DNA of 64,000 bases from Thalassia testudinum (Eukaryota; Streptophyta; Magnoliopsida; Alismatales; Hydrocharitaceae): NCBI GenBank assembly GCA_037157565.1, contig JAZHRO010000013.1, forward strand, positions 79,229,501-79,293,500, given 5' to 3'. Made by a program: the position numbers and the translations under genes. Under the pieces are notes generated by a model. The model was given only the letters and a program-made list of their open reading frames with translations, did no database searches and was not told the origin of the DNA. Below, piece by piece: positions 1 to 12,534 of the stretch (its first letter is position 1; each line of letters starts with the position of its first letter).

Positions 1-1367
1 CCTTAAAGACTTTGGATAAAAATCCGAGAGTACGGATGGATCCGGAGCGACGATTGCAGTCTGACAACATTGAATCACCTCGATCCGAGCACCATGGCAT
101 CTGCTAGAAGCAAAGAAGGGTGGACGGTCTAAATGGTGCCATGTGGCACCATCTGGAGTGCCCAAAGCCACCAGTGCCCCTCCAAAAGAGCCTCCCAACA
201 CGCTATCTCTTCACTACATTCGTTAAGGCGTCTTCATGTGCTTTTGGATTTCCTGGCTCATCAGTCACATGCCTGTCTTGCAAGGAAGGGGCAAGAGTTT
301 GAGACCTGCAGCGCCCCTTAATTCAGCAATTAGCGTGCCAGCAGGCAGACCCGACGTAGTAGCAATGCACGCGCGCACGCACGCCAGCAGGACCTTTGCG
401 TGCAGTGGCAGCCAGCACATGCCAGCGCATGAAAGGAGTGCCAGGCGCGCCCCAACAAGTGTGAGTGGGCGGATGCTTGGTTGGCGCCAGCCTTCAGCAA
501 CTGCTTGGCAAACATACAGCGACACTTACAGCCATCGCTAATTCAACGCATGCTAGCAAAGCCAGCTGTGGGCGTGAGCGGTCGTGAGTGGGCGTGAGCT
601 GCCTATAGCAACATTTACAGTAATGCCTTGGAGGTCGCTAAAGGTCCCATGCCTATTTTAGTCTCTTTTCATCCACTATAAAAGGACCAACACCCCTCCC
701 TTCGAAGGCATCTCTACCTACTCTACTCCCAAGCTCTAGCAAGCCTTCCAACGCTCTGTTAGAGCTTGCTCTCAAGCTCCCAAGGCACCTATTAGTGTAA
801 CGAAACTCTACCCCACCAAATACTCCTCCAACTTCCCATCCCCATTCATAGGTCGCCTTGGATCCATCCTCCCACCTCCATTCTGGTAGCAGATCCTCTC
901 CGCCTACTCACCTCCACTTCGGAGCTACACTGAAGCTTTCCTTTACCCGATGTCCTCCCGCTCCTCACCTCTGACGTCTTGCTTCCCAACTCCTTCATCC
1001 GAGCCTCCGCTGGGCGCCATCGTCTCACCAAACTGCCACTTCAGGAGATTTCTTCTTACCTCCCTCTCCTTTTATGCTTTCTAGATTATTGTAATTGACA
1101 TTCATGCAATATATTAATTTCAATTCCAACTCTGTCTTATGATTGATTGTCATTGTATTTCAAAAACAAAAAAAAGATAACAAAACCATAAAACCCAAAA
1201 AGAAACAAAACGAAGCACGGTTTTCAATGAAATTAAACATTGCCTCCCTGTGTTTGACTCGGGACTCCCTTGGAGTTTCGCTAAATATTATATTTGATCA
1301 GGAGTTTTGCAACTACGATGACAAGTTACTTGTACCCCGATTTCAAGCACATGAAAAACGTCGATCA
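1..1367 (+). repeat. 5' LTR of element A (left end cut by window)
   Basis: This aligns by eye from end to end with 3612-5009, including a TATA box (TATAAAAG, 677-684) and the CT-rich transcribed part. It ends in CA at 1366-1367, directly before the primer-binding site. It holds a tRNA-like box pair at 254-306 and a CATGTG core near 140 where related LTRs have CACGTG. Confidence 0.85.
254..306 (+). promoter_or_regulatory. tRNA-like A/B box module in 5' LTR of A (decayed)
   Basis: TGGCTCATCAG at 254 resembles a pol III A box and AGAGTTTGAGACC at 294 a decayed B box, 40 bp apart. The same pair recurs at the same spacing in four other LTR copies in this window. Function is inferred only. Confidence 0.45.
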
Positions 1368-1370
1368 TTT

Positions 1371-1388
1371 TGGCACCGTTGCCAAGGA
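1371..1388 (+). other. Primer-binding site of element A, tRNA-Asp type
   Basis: TGGCACCGTTGCCAAGGA begins 3 bp after the LTR. It differs at three positions from TGGCGCCGTTGCCGGGGA, the complement of the 3' end of plant tRNA-Asp that primes Athila-group elements. Confidence 0.8.
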
Positions 1389-1396
1389 AATACAGG

Positions 1397-2043
1397 GTGA
1401 ATCATCAGATTTCCACACTCTACCATCCTCAAAGAAACGGATAGGCCGAGGTCTCTAATCGAGAGATCAAAAACATTCTGTAGAAGACTGTTAGGCTTCA
1501 TAGGAAGGATTTGACCCAAATGCTAGATGATGCTCTTTGGGCCTATCGTACAGCATACAAGATGCCTATCGGTATGTCTCCATTTCGTCTGGTGTTTGGT
1601 AAGGCATGTCACTTACCCATAGATCTAGAACATGGGGCATTTTGGGCCATCAAGAAATGTAATTTCAAGCTAGAATTGGCTGGGAAAACTAGGAAACTCC
1701 AACTATCTGAGTTGGAGGAGCTTAGAAATGATGCTTATGAAAATGCTAGAAATTATAAGGCAAGGACCAAAGCTCTCCAAGACCAGATGATTTCACATAA
1801 GAGCTTTGAGCTGAACTAGAAGGTCTGGCTTTTCAATTCTAGACTAAAGCTCTTCCACGGCAAACTTAAGTCTAAGTGGGATGACCCGTTCGTTATTGAG
1901 AGGATTTTCTCTAACGGGGCCGTCGAAATCTCTGACCCAAAGACAAGTAATCTCTTCAAGGTCATTGGGTAGTGTCTCAAACCCTTTGTTGCCCATTTGC
2001 TCCCTGAACCCATCTCAGACAAGGTTGCTCTTACCTTGCCTTA
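1397..2043 (+). pseudogene. Integrase C-terminal remnant of element A
   Basis: The frame starting at 1397 reads as the end of an Athila integrase: a stretch around the catalytic Glu (AEVSNREIK), then [25 protein letters not shown] and [18 protein letters not shown], then the C-terminal region ending near 2043. The frame is broken by in-frame TAG codons near 1451 and 1487, another after FELN near 1819, and one near 1969. The longest open piece is 1511-1819. The zinc finger and the two catalytic Asp residues are missing, because the sequence enters integrase only 8 bp after the primer-binding site. This is an internal deletion, not a gene with its own start. The family is certain from these motifs; no activity is possible. 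Confidence 0.85.
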
Positions 2044-3442
2044 ACCACCTAGGCCGATCATCACCTAGCTAAAGGCACTAAACTCAACACTTATAAAGAC
2101 TATTCCAAGCTGACCTGAATCTCATGGAAACCAGGTGCTATTCTTCCACTTCTACTCTCCTGCATGCTTTCATTTTTAACAATGCAGACATTGCATTAGC
2201 TAAGCATGGGGGGGTGGATATTTCTTATGAATCTGTTTGTCAGCCGTAATGGCAATTTCCTATTTTTCATTTAAAAAAATAGAGAGAGAATTAGGAAATG
2301 AGGACTTAGGCATTAGGATTTGCAAACTTTAGGATTTGATACTTTGAGACCTGAATACTTAGACTCTAGTTCTTTGGGCTTAATTAGCCTGGGTGTTCAC
2401 TCGAATGTGGACTTAGTCTTGAGTCCTTGCTAATCAAAATTAATTTTAATTTGGAAAATAAATTGGGATGATTAGTATACGACTTATCAACCCGCCCTCT
2501 GATTTGGGGGGATTTTTAAGGCTAAGCATCTACACACTATTCACATTGACTCACTTTTCGGTAATTTTTACGAAAATCGGGTATCTAATGGATTGACTTG
2601 GGTGGTATGGCTGGCAAGTTGTCATGGGTAATAATCCATTGGCCAGTTGTCCAGAGCCCAGCCACAAGACCATTTTTTTTGTATTTCCTTTAGGTAAATC
2701 TTAGATCAGGGAAGTCACTTACTTAGAAAAAAAAATGAAAAGAAAAAGAAACACCCAAAACGAAAAGAAAAAAATAGAAAAAGGAGAAAATAAAAAAAGA
2801 AAAATAAAGCCATACTTCACCGCACGAGTGTAGCTGGCAAGTCGTCGTGGGTAATAGCCCATTGGCTGATTGTCCAGAGCCCAGCTCATAAAAATGCACA
2901 TTAATTCCTAAAACATGTAAGGAAGAAGCGGGGAAGTAGAATAAACCAGGGAGTTATACACTCGGTTCGCCCTTGTGTTGACCCCACAATAAAAGAAGCA
3001 GGGAGAAAGCTACCGTTTGAAAAGATAAACCTTTAGGCGAGGTCACCTAGGGTCGTGGAAACCCAAAGTCCGTTTCAACAATCATCTAGTGAGTCTTTCA
3101 CCATTTTCACAAGATGCTTAGCACTTAAAGTCCTTTTCGAGTCTTGGGCAGGTCGACTAGCCGTAAAAGGTTATCCCGAAACTCTCAAACTCCAAAAATA
3201 CAAAAAAATAGAAATGAAGAAAAATGAATAAATTTTTTGTGTTCAAATAAGGCGAGGCCTTGGATGGTTTGCATTCTGGTAGACACCCAGGCATTGTTGA
3301 GTCTTTGTAATTAGTTCTTGGGGTTGAGATTTTCTAAAGAAATCGACAAATTTTGCCTAAATAATCGAATCCTAATTCTACTGTTATACATAGCATATAG
3401 GTTAATTTTGCTAAGGACTAGCAAAAAGTAAACATGGGGGTA
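2044..3442 (+). other. Element A internal 3' region with duplicated 57-bp block and PPT
   Basis: This stretch is non-coding. A block that begins ctggcaag and ends ccagagcccagc occurs near 2608-2665 and again at 2831-2885, about 225 bp apart and roughly 85% alike. A purine-rich tract ending in ACATGGGGGTA (3432-3442) sits directly before the 3' LTR and is the polypurine tract. A similar GCATGGGGGGG motif occurs near 2203, as in the other Athila-like elements of this window. Confidence 0.6.
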
Positions 3443-5009
3443 TGATAAACTCGCTTAAATTCGTGATAAAATGCTTACTTATGATAGTTCCTAGGCCTAG
3501 CATTGCACATCATGATATAAATATTGCATAAACATCCATTGCATTGCATTTAGGATAGTTGTATATTTTGTGTATTAATTCCTCTATTTATATGGCCAGG
3601 AAGCAATGCAACATCTTACGGACTTTGGATGAAAAATTCGACCGTACGGATGGATCCGAAGCGACAATCGCAATCCGACAACGTTGAAAGCACCTCGATC
3701 CGAGCATTGTGGCATCTTCTGCAAGCAAAGAAGGGTGGACAGTCCAGATTGGTGCCATGTGGCAACATCTGGAGCACCCAAACCCACCAGCACCCCTCCA
3801 AAGGAGCCTCCCAGCATGCCATCTCAGCTGTTGGATGAGAATCCAACAGCTGAGAACTCCTCTTCACTGCATCCATTAAGGCGTCTCCGTGCCATTTCGG
3901 ATGTCCTGGTGCATCGGTCACACTCCTGGCTTGCAAGGAAGAGGCGCGGGTTCGAGAGCCGCAGCGCCCCTCAATTCAGCAATTGGCGTGCCAGTGAGCA
4001 GGCCCGGTGTAGCAGCAACACACGTGCTCGTAGGCTCGTCAGCAGGACTTCTATGCGCAGCGGCAACTAGCACACGCAAGGAGCACCAGGCGCGCACTAG
4101 CAAGTGTGAGCGGGCAGATGCTTGGTTGGTGCCAGCCTTCAGTGACAGCCTAGCAGACATACAGCAACGCTTGCAACCGTCGCTAATTCATCACACTCCA
4201 ACAAAGCCAACTGTGGGCGTGAACTGCATGAGCTGCCTACAGCAACATTTACAAAGATGCCTTGGAGGTTCCTAAAGGTCCCATGCCTATTTTAGCCTCT
4301 TTTCATCTACTATAAAAGGACCAATAGCCCCTCCCATCGAAGGCATCTCTACCTACTCTTCTCATACCTACTCCCAAGCTCTAGTAAGCCTTCACATGCT
4401 CTGTTAAAGCTTGCTCTCATGCTCCCAAGGCGCCTATTAGTGTAACGAAACTTTGGCCCACCAAATACTCCAACTTCCCATCCCCATTCATAGGTCGCCT
4501 TGGAGCCCTCCTCCAACCTCCATTCCTATAGCAGATCATCTCCGCCTACTTACCTCCACTCTGGAGCTACGCTGAAGCTTTCCTCCATCGGACGTCCTCC
4601 CACTCCTCACCTCCAACATCTTACTTCCCAACTCCTTCATCCGAGCTTCCTCCGGGCGCTGTTGTCTCACTGAAAAGCCACTTCGAGAGATTTCTTCTTA
4701 CCTCCCTCTCTTTTTATGTTTTCTAAATTAGTGCAATTGACATTCATGCAATATATTAATTTTGATTCCATCTCTCTCTTGTGATTGATTGTCATTATAT
4801 TTCAAAAATAAAGGAAAGTAACAAAACCATAAAACCCAAAAAGAAACAAAACGAAGCACGGCTTTCAATGAAATTAAACATCGCCTCCCTGTGTTCGACC
4901 CGGGACTGCCTTGGAGTTTCAGTAAAAATTATATTTGACCACAAGTTTTTCAACTATGACGACGAGTTACTCGTAACCCCAATTTCAACCATGCGAAACA
5001 TGTCAATTA
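3443..5009 (+). repeat. 3' LTR of element A
   Basis: The LTR starts TGATAAACTC directly after the polypurine tract and ends near 5009 where similarity to the 5' LTR stops (CA has become TA). It carries a TATA box at 4311-4318. A perfect 14-bp inverted repeat lies at 3823-3854, with arms CTCAGCTGTTGGAT and ATCCAACAGCTGAG. It also carries the best-kept tRNA-like module (3907-3960). Confidence 0.85.
3907..3960 (+). promoter_or_regulatory. tRNA-like A/B box module in 3' LTR of A
   Basis: TGGTGCATCGG (3907-3917) and GGGTTCGAGAGCC (3948-3960) match pol III A and B boxes 41 bp apart. Between them CCTGGCTTGCAAGGAAG resembles an anticodon arm with a seven-base loop. It lies about 400 bp upstream of the LTR's TATA box. 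Confidence 0.6.
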
Positions 5010-6587
5010 GGGCAAAATTTAATTGGGGCCTCGGATTGAAGATCCAACCGTACTGATTTGATCAGGGCGACGATCGGAGTTCAACGACTCCAAGATTGCC
5101 CTGATCAAACTTCTGTAGCATTAGATATAATCCGAGGAAGATCAGAGATCAAGGGCCAAGATGGTGTAATTTCGCACTTCGATGATAAATCCGACTGCAT
5201 GGATGGGTTCAGATCGACGATCATAGCCCAACGAAGTGAAAATCGGTCTAATCGACATTCGTGGCACCATCAACAACACATAGAAGATGGACGGCCAAGA
5301 TGGCACCATGTGGTGCCATCCCAGCCACCCAACCAGCCAAAGGAGTGTTGCAAGACACCCTCCTCGATCGCTTGATCAATCTCAACCGTTGGATCTCAAA
5401 TCCAATGGTCAATATCACATCAAGGAATGCCCGCGCACTAATGAAGATTCAACGCTCAAGTGCCCTCAGTCGTTGGATCTTCATCCAATGGCTGAGCGCA
5501 CTTGAGCCCAAATTGAAATCATGACCATCCGTGAGGATGGCGCAGTAGTCTCAAAGCCACAGGTGACACGGAGGTCACACGTTCGAGCCCCCACAAGCAC
5601 CTCAAATCAATGAACGCAGGGTGCGGTTGATTTCAACCGTGCGATGCACATCGGGCGGTGGAAAAGTGGCCACGTGGCATGACAGATGAACGTCGAGTGT
5701 GAATGCACGCGATGATGCGCAATCCAACACTCCATTACGCACGAGCGAGGCACTATGAAGGCGCGGTGTCATGCATTCTCAGCCGTCGATCTCGCGATCA
5801 GACGGCTAAGATCTTTTGAATGTGAGTAGGCATTTTTTAGCGCAAGAGAGGAAGAGGCGGTGAGTGTACGCAAGCTATGGCCACATTCATGGTCTTTAGT
5901 GATGCTTAAATCCATCACTAAAGACCCCTATATTAATGTTCTAAGGTTAAAATGACCTTTTTATCCCCAACCTCTACACCTATAAAAAGGTCTACACCCC
6001 CTACATTTCATTCATCTCTTCCTTCACCTCTCTCCCTTTCTAAAACTCTAAAGAAGCTTGTCCCAAACCTAGGATGCTCCTCTAGGTTTAAAATCAAAGT
6101 TTTCTTACCCCCATTCTGGAAGTGGATCCCACTACGACGATGCCTTGCCTTGCCCCTAATTCATCCCACTTCATTCTCCATCTTCCATCTTCTCCCTTTG
6201 TCTTCCAGGCATCGCCCCATTTGGCTCGTCCTCCAAGCAGCTGTCGAGGAGGATAATTTCTTACCTCCCTTCTCTTTTACTGCTTTCTAGAGTAGATTTT
6301 ACTGCTTTTTAGTTGTAATATTTCCTACTTTCTAGTTGTAAAAACATTATCCAGTTTATAAAAGTGTTTTATTCTCTCTCTCTCTAGTTTAGTATCAATT
6401 CATTGTGAGTATCTCGCCTTTAAACAAAAATTACAAAAAAAAATATAATCGTGGATTTTAAATCAACGTAACCTCCCTATGTTCAACCCAAAAATCTTTT
6501 TGAGTTTCGGTAAAATATATTTGTTGATGCATTTCTTCGCAAATCACACTACAACGATGGATTTGCAAAGCTCAACTTCCATTTACA
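5010..6587 (+). repeat. Left LTR of element E (B-family), 5' end displaced by element A
   Basis: From GGGCCTCGG near 5036 onward this follows the LTRs at 12535-14314 and 57007-58674 over its whole length, including the upstream inverted repeat (TTTAGTGATG...CATCACTAAA near 5897-5925), the TATA box at 5981 and the CTACAACGA stretch near the end. The end near 6587 is set by the degenerate primer site that follows. Confidence 0.75.
5538..5590 (+). promoter_or_regulatory. tRNA-like A/B box module in LTR of E
   Basis: TGGCGCAGTAG (5538-5548) and ACGTTCGAGCCC (5579-5590) match A and B boxes at 41 bp spacing, about 440 bp upstream of the TATA box. Confidence 0.6.
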
Positions 6588-7807
6588 ATGATTTTCCGAT
6601 ACAACACCGGGGAGCAATGCGCAATTCACCATTAGTCATTCTTGATTAATTAAGTTGATTTCTAACTTTCCCTATCTACTTTGTTTTGTGAGGTGCATCA
6701 CAAGGAGATATTCCGTGCAATCAATCACTCCAAGGCCAGGTAAAATTTCTCTTCTTCCCTAATTACCTCTTAATCATGGGAAGATAAAAAGGAAAACAAA
6801 TCAATTAGGATCCACTTGCCTTATTTTCATAGTAATTATCATTTAAAGGCAAAGAGTTTCCCGATTTGCAAAATTGATTTAAATCAAATTGAAGTTAATT
6901 CGATTTGATTAGAGATTCCCCATCCTGTTTTCCTATACCTATTAGGGATTTGTGCTAAAATTTCTCAACATCTTGGACTACTAACTTTCTTGTTTTAGTC
7001 CAAGGTGTTATAGTTGGAATCAAATTGGACTTGAAATAGAGCCAATCTAGGGTTTCCACGTTAGGATTTTGAAGTGTTAGTACACACTTGCCTGCAATTA
7101 AGGAAATTGATCTTCCTGCATTTTTGTGCTACCCAAGCCCTTGTTTTAACTGATCTATTCAAGTAAACCATAACATCAAGGCTCTAAATTCACTTGAATC
7201 ATAAAATTTGGGACCTAATAACCTAAGAACCAATTAGGGTGATTTGGGTACTCTGACCCAAATTTCATCCTCAACTTTTGGACAAGTCAGGTGAAGTTGG
7301 TTCACTTTGTGAATCAACCAACCTACAAATTAGTTTACAATTTGAAATAACTTCTACATAAAGCGAAATTTAAGGCATAATTAGGGCTAAAATTGGTAGA
7401 CTTAGGTCTCAATTCATACATTCTGGTCTACTTGGAATCTCAGTGACAAGGAAGGTTAGGTGGGGGAAACCCTGTAACTTGTGGGGGCACTCTACCCTGT
7501 AGGTGTCTTTGTGGGACTCTCCCTTCCGGACTGCCCAAGTAATTCTTGGGTGTGTGGATTTTTGATCAAAGAGGTCCATTTGTCTCAAACAGTCTTAGTC
7601 ATCCAAAATTTTTGGGTGCCTTGATTGGGTCCAATATATATCTAGTCCCTCAGCTATTCTTTAGTAACAATTCACATGAGAGGTCCCTAGGTCTAACCTA
7701 GAGGCCTCCATTAGAGTTGATCTTTTAGGGAAATCTGATCAGATCAGATCAAAATCAATCCGAACCTGAATTTGATTCTACATCCTAATCCACCACTTGA
7801 TTTGGAA
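6588..7807 (+). other. Leader of element E with degenerate primer site and conserved block
   Basis: A decayed primer site lies at about 6588-6612 (ends ACCGGGGAGCAA). The leader is non-coding. Its stretch 7425-7640 (GGTCTAC, CAGTGACAAG, GTGGGGGAAACCCTGTAAC, ACTCTACC, TTTTTGGGTGCC, TTGATTGGGTCC) is clearly shared with the leader of element D at 21850-22065. Conservation of non-coding leader between diverged elements suggests an RNA role such as packaging, which is inference. Confidence 0.6.
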
Positions 7808-8218
7808 ATGCAACCTAACAACATAAGAATAATTTTTAAAAAAACTAAATCTTGTATGAGCATGAAAGAGAAAATGATTGAGGCTACTCTTAGATGTAGG
7901 GAAGAATTTGATAGAACCTCAGATCCCTTTAATAGCATTCAAGTTAAGGTATCAAAAACAAAAACCATCCTTATGAACCTCGTTGAAATGATGTTAATAC
8001 AAATGATACGTGGTTCGACTCGGGATGCTCGCATATTGGAATACATTGAATTATGGAGATTGCATAGCATAGAGAGCTTACAATGTTTGAAAAATCCACC
8101 ACTTTGGGAAAAACACCAGGATCTCATTGAGAAATGTGCAAATGTTCTAAATATGTTGCAACAAGCCATTGATCAGAAATACCCGTATCACCACTCAGAA
8201 ACTGATGATGAATCTTAG
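7808..8218 (+). CDS. Hypothetical ORF1 of element E, 136 residues
   Basis: I do not recognise this frame. The first ATG is at 7808; the frame is open further upstream but without an ATG. The product is mixed-charge and rich in Met, Leu, Glu and Lys, with a helix-prone middle and an acidic C-terminal end (SETDDES). No nucleic-acid-binding motif, protease site or zinc knuckle is visible. It occupies the position where Athila elements carry gag, directly after the conserved leader, and is followed 79 bp later by a second acidic frame. It may be a captured or fast-evolving retroelement frame, or a chance frame in decaying DNA. The lack of stop codons over two adjacent frames in an old insertion is the only argument for coding. 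Confidence 0.35.
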   Translation: MQPNNIRIIFKKTKSCMSMKEKMIEATLRCREEFDRTSDPFNSIQVKVSKTKTILMNLVEMMLIQMIRGSTRDARILEYIELWRLHSIESLQCLKNPPLWEKHQDLIEKCANVLNMLQQAIDQKYPYHHSETDDES

Positions 8219-8296
8219 AGCAATGTTGAGGATCAGTGTAATTTCCAAGAGCCCAGGTACAAAAATGGAGGTCATTGTTACGGACCCCCAACCTAA

Positions 8297-9118
8297 ATGG
8301 AACCAAATTTTGATTTCATGAAGAATGGCATACCTAATCAAAATGTGGGTTGGGCAGATCCAGTTACATGTATTCCAAATTTTGAGCTAGCCATAGGAAA
8401 GTGTGAAGTTGGTCCACCATGCCTAGATTTTCCAAACACTTATGATGAGCTTGACTCAGAATCTCTTGATGATGTAATGCCCGCACCTTATCCTATTAAG
8501 GTATTCCTTGAGAATGAATCTAACATCCCAAGAAAATCAAGTCCAGATTCTAGTGACCCAATTCCAACACCTGACCTAGAATCTAGATCCGAGCCTAGTT
8601 GGGATGATCATGAGGCTCAATACGATGAGAACCACATTTTAGATTTAAATTATAGTTTTGGGCCTATATTTGATAATTATACCTCTCCAGACTCCTCAGA
8701 AGAACAAATTGATTTTTTGAAAGTCACATCGATTTATGATATAGAATCAGAGTTGGAAGAGTTGGGATTTGATTTGATCTACCCTAGGTGCCCAGAATCC
8801 GAGCCTATGCCTAATAAGGATATCCCTTTCAGCTTGGGATTTGAGACTAGGTTAGACCGATGTCAGGTTGATAATTCCATGAATCTTGATTTATTCTGTG
8901 ATGGAAATCCCGATCCTAAATTAGGTTCAGAAACTGATTGTCACAAATTCTCCGATGATTTCGAATCATACTCTGATTTCGAAGAATCATTATTTCTAAA
9001 TGATTACAAACCAGTTTACAACCTTCGTATCCATGATCCATTCTTTGATTTTGATTCTGAGGCTAATGGTTTGGAACTTGAACCAACCATACCTCCTATA
9101 GAGCCTTTCAAAACCTGA
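8297..9118 (+). CDS. Hypothetical acidic ORF2 of element E, 273 residues
   Basis: The frame runs from an ATG at 8297 for 273 residues and is strongly acidic, rich in Asp, Glu, Pro and Ser, with short recurring phrases of the type PDPK, LELEP, DSES and SDPIPTPD. There are no transmembrane segments and no enzyme motifs I recognise. It sits where gag-pol would be, and the sequence after it (9119 onward) lines up with the region downstream of integrase in element D. A second acidic Asp/Glu/Ser-rich frame is found at the matching place in fragment G (56503-57006, minus strand). It may be the post-protease linker of an Athila polyprotein that drifted, or a frame special to these non-autonomous elements. 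No function is assigned. Confidence 0.45.
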   Translation: MEPNFDFMKNGIPNQNVGWADPVTCIPNFELAIGKCEVGPPCLDFPNTYDELDSESLDDVMPAPYPIKVFLENESNIPRKSSPDSSDPIPTPDLESRSEPSWDDHEAQYDENHILDLNYSFGPIFDNYTSPDSSEEQIDFLKVTSIYDIESELEELGFDLIYPRCPESEPMPNKDIPFSLGFETRLDRCQVDNSMNLDLFCDGNPDPKLGSETDCHKFSDDFESYSDFEESLFLNDYKPVYNLRIHDPFFDFDSEANGLELEPTIPPIEPFKT

Positions 9119-10263
9119 TCCCAACCCTGACCCACCATTGGAATCAGTTTCTATTTTGACTCACCTCATTTTGATCCGATTGCATATGATTCACCACAAC
9201 GATTTGATAAGGAATCAGGCATTAACAACCACATTTTGCCAACCTTTGATCCCACCAGTAGGCTCCTACATCCTCTACAGATCCATTATCTTTTGAGGAT
9301 CGCTACTCTGATCAGGTTGAGCCAATTCAGCCAAACCCTGATTTCACATTTCCACACCTTTTCGAGTCACAAAGCATCTGGTGGGCTTCACATCTATTGA
9401 TTCACATCCATCAACCCACCATACTGATTCGGTTTGGTCTGCATCATCAGCCAATTGATCTGAACAAGCACATGGTTGGACCAACCAGACTACTCATCAA
9501 GGTGCTCGTTCTACAAAATTCCTCCAATCTAACCACCCATTCTCCTTGACCGCCTTCTGCTTGGCTAAGGAATTGAATTTAGCCCTTTACAGGAGGCAAC
9601 CCATCATTCCAAAAAAATCATGACCCTTCAGACTGTTTCTGAGCTGCATTCCTATTGCACTTTAGGGTTCAACTTTATAATAACCAACTCCACCTTTGAT
9701 ACTTGTATCAGAGCTTGAAATCATCCGCAATAGTCATCTCCACCCATTCACCCACCCTTTGACCTTATTCCAGTCTTTGAACCAAGCTGACTTTGTACCG
9801 ACTTGGTTTACAATGGGGACAGTGCAAAACATAGGCATGGGGGGTATTAATGTGCAAAACAAATGTAAATTCAATTTTTTGAAGGAATCTCACAAGAAAA
9901 TACATATTGCAAAAAAAAAATGAAGAAAGAGGAGAAAATTTTTGAGAATTGATTAAAAAAATCTTTCTTGAGGAGGAAAAGAGGAGGAAATACAAAAAAT
10001 GTCAAAGGAACAAAATCAGAAATAAATTGATAGTCCTAGCAATTGAATATGGGATCTACTTAAGTTCTTGACTTAATCTAAATGAGGATTAAGACCTGAA
10101 GTGCTAAAGACAAGGAGATAAGTAAAGAGTACCGACCATAGGCCTCTTACGGCTATTCTAAGGCTTAAACACTCACATATTTGTTAAGGTCAGAATTAAT
10201 CCTCAAGAGGTTGAGGAAAGTGCGAAGCTGATGTATTGAGTCTAAAGCTTAGGAATTATTCGG
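9119..10263 (+). other. Element E internal 3' region, first part
   Basis: This is non-coding. The lines near 9565-9600 (gaattgaatttagccc, aggaggcaaccc) and 9810-9845 (acaatggggacag, ggcatggggggta) match the region downstream of integrase in element D (27815-28075). The stretch 10200-10263 matches D at 28390-28450. It stops at 10263, where the A2 solo LTR is inserted after TTCGG. Confidence 0.65.
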
Positions 10264-12534
10264 TGATAAGCATGCATGAATTCATGATAAAATGCTTATT
10301 TATGATAGTTCTTAAGTCTAGCATTGCATTCCATAGTATAAATACTGCATAACACTCATTGCATTGCATTTAGGATAATTTGTGTATATTGTATACTAAT
10401 TATGACATTTTATGGCCAGGAGCCAATGCAAAATCTTTACAAGCTTCGGATGAAGAATCCGATCATATGGATTGATCGTGAAAATATGCGATTCGTTAAA
10501 ATACGTCGTTGCAATGCGTAAAATCGATCAACTCTTAAATTTATATACCTAGATAGTGGAGTATCTAAGGTCATCCAAGGAGGCAATTTGTTTTCAAAAA
10601 TAGGTCCCTTGCTCGGAAATGGAAATCAACTTTCTTTTTGATCTTTTTTAGATATGTAGTTTTTATAGTTTTGAAATAACGAAAGCAACACGAAATTGTT
10701 GATAGTGAGAAAGTCATCTACACTAATCCACTACAGTACTATTAAAGTGATAAGTAGAGCCTCTCCCTATGCTCACTCTAGGCACGTGGAGGCCTAGAGT
10801 AATTAAGGAGAGAGAGTGAAAAAATGCTAGACAAAAAATTCCACAAAACTATGCAACAAAAAGATAAAAGAAGGCAACTTGAATTAATGCAAAAAATCTT
10901 TTACACAAAGCCCTAGTAGAGGAATGCTTCTACTACTAGCAACAAAAATATAGATAAATAAAGCACTAATCTTGATAATGTTGGTGAAGAAGAGATGCTC
11001 TTGCTCCAACTACGACTGCTCTCATAGTTGAAAAGGGCTCCTTCCTTCTCCTTCTCTTTGCTGTAGGCTCCTCCTAACTGATGTTGTCCAAGGCAAACCT
11101 TAAGGGGGCGTGCCTTAAACTTCTCCCAAGGGTAGGCGTGCACTACCCCTTTCTCCTTCAATGCCTGGCCATCCTCCTTGATGTAGAATGGTCCTCCTCC
11201 TTGGCATGGCACAAGGTGAAGAAGTGGGGAGAAGAAGTCACCAAGGGGGTGGGTGATGTAACCCCTTAATCTTCCTCTCTACTCCTTCTCCTTGGCCGTG
11301 AATATGGGTGGTTCTAGGTGGAATTAAACTAAAGGGAGGATTGGAAAATATCAGTAGTTAGGTGGGTATATATAGAGGTGGAGAAGGGGGTAGTTGGCAT
11401 GGATGAAGTGGATGGTCTGGATGGAGTTTAGGAGGTGGCTAGGTGATCATATGGTCGAGAATGGTTGGCACAAAGTAGGGGGTGTGAAGGTGGTGGTTAT
11501 GGTTGTGGAGAGACACCTAAAGGTGGAACCAACCATGAAGGGATGCCTTGGTTTTGGCACCACCATGAGGGCTTCTAGAAGGGGGGTTAGGTGGATGGTG
11601 GAGATGGATTTAAAGGAAGATATGTGGCGGAGATGAACGGGATTTTCGATGGAAAAAGTGGCACCAATTGGGGAGTGGTTATGGGAGGTTTTGGTGCCAC
11701 TTTGTGGTGAATTTTGGAGGTAGTGGGTAGGCTAGGTTTGCGCCAAGGTGACGTGGAAGTAGGGTTAACTTATGTGGAGCTTAGGTGGAGCTAGTTGGTG
11801 GAGTTGTTTAGGTTATGTTTTAGGTGGTAAAAGTAAAGGGAGATGTAGTTTAGCTAAGCTAAGCTAAGCTAAGCAAGCTTAGCTAGCTATGGAGTAGAGG
11901 AGTAGGCATGTGGAGCTAGGGTTTGAGGAGAGGAGCTGGACAGAAGAGGTCTGGAGATAACTGAAGCTGGCAGCTACCGAAGAGGTGAGCGTGGAGCTAC
12001 TCTAACTAGCTTAGCTTGCTAGTTCTTTGTTTGCTGCTAAGCCAAGCTAAAGTGAGCTGGCTTATACTGAATTGAGCTGAGGTGAGCTGGGTCTGGTGCT
12101 CCCAGGGAGGATCAATCTGGGTGAGGCAGCTAAGGTAGCTCTGCTCAACTAAGTTGAGCTAGGCTAAGTCCCCGAGAGCTGGACTTGAGCTTCTTGAGCT
12201 AGAATGAAGTGATATTCAGCTGGCTAGAGTTGAGTGGAGCTGGATGTAGCTGGACATGAGCAGAGGTGAACTCCAATCAACTTAGCTGAGCTAGCTAGAG
12301 CTCCTTGTGAACTCATAGGAGCTGAGATGTGATAGACTCAGCTAATTTGAGCTGGATCTGAGTTGACCTGAGCTGGGGTGTGCTAAGGTGAGATCTCTTG
12401 AGCTGCCATTCAGCTGAGATGAGATTAATGGAGCTAGAATGAGCTAACCCTAGTCCAAGTGAGTTGGAGTCCAGCTATGGTGAGCTGGATCAAGCTGAGT
12501 TCCAGCTAGTCTGAGCTTCTTCTTCACTAGTTGC

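Larger units (their letters stand above)
1..5009 (+). mobile_element. Element A: deleted Athila-like Ty3/gypsy retrotransposon
   Basis: Two copies of the same LTR (1-1367 and 3443-5009) flank a short internal region, so this is an LTR retrotransposon whose left edge lies just outside the window (about 170 bp missing by comparison with the right LTR). The internal part keeps the primer-binding site, then jumps straight into the C-terminal half of an integrase: leader, gag, protease, reverse transcriptase and RNase H are gone. It therefore could only have moved using proteins made elsewhere. The sequence after 5009 continues in an LTR of the B family from about 165 bp inside it, so A probably inserted into the left LTR of element E. 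The 5-bp target duplication cannot be checked because its left copy is off-window. Confidence 0.85.
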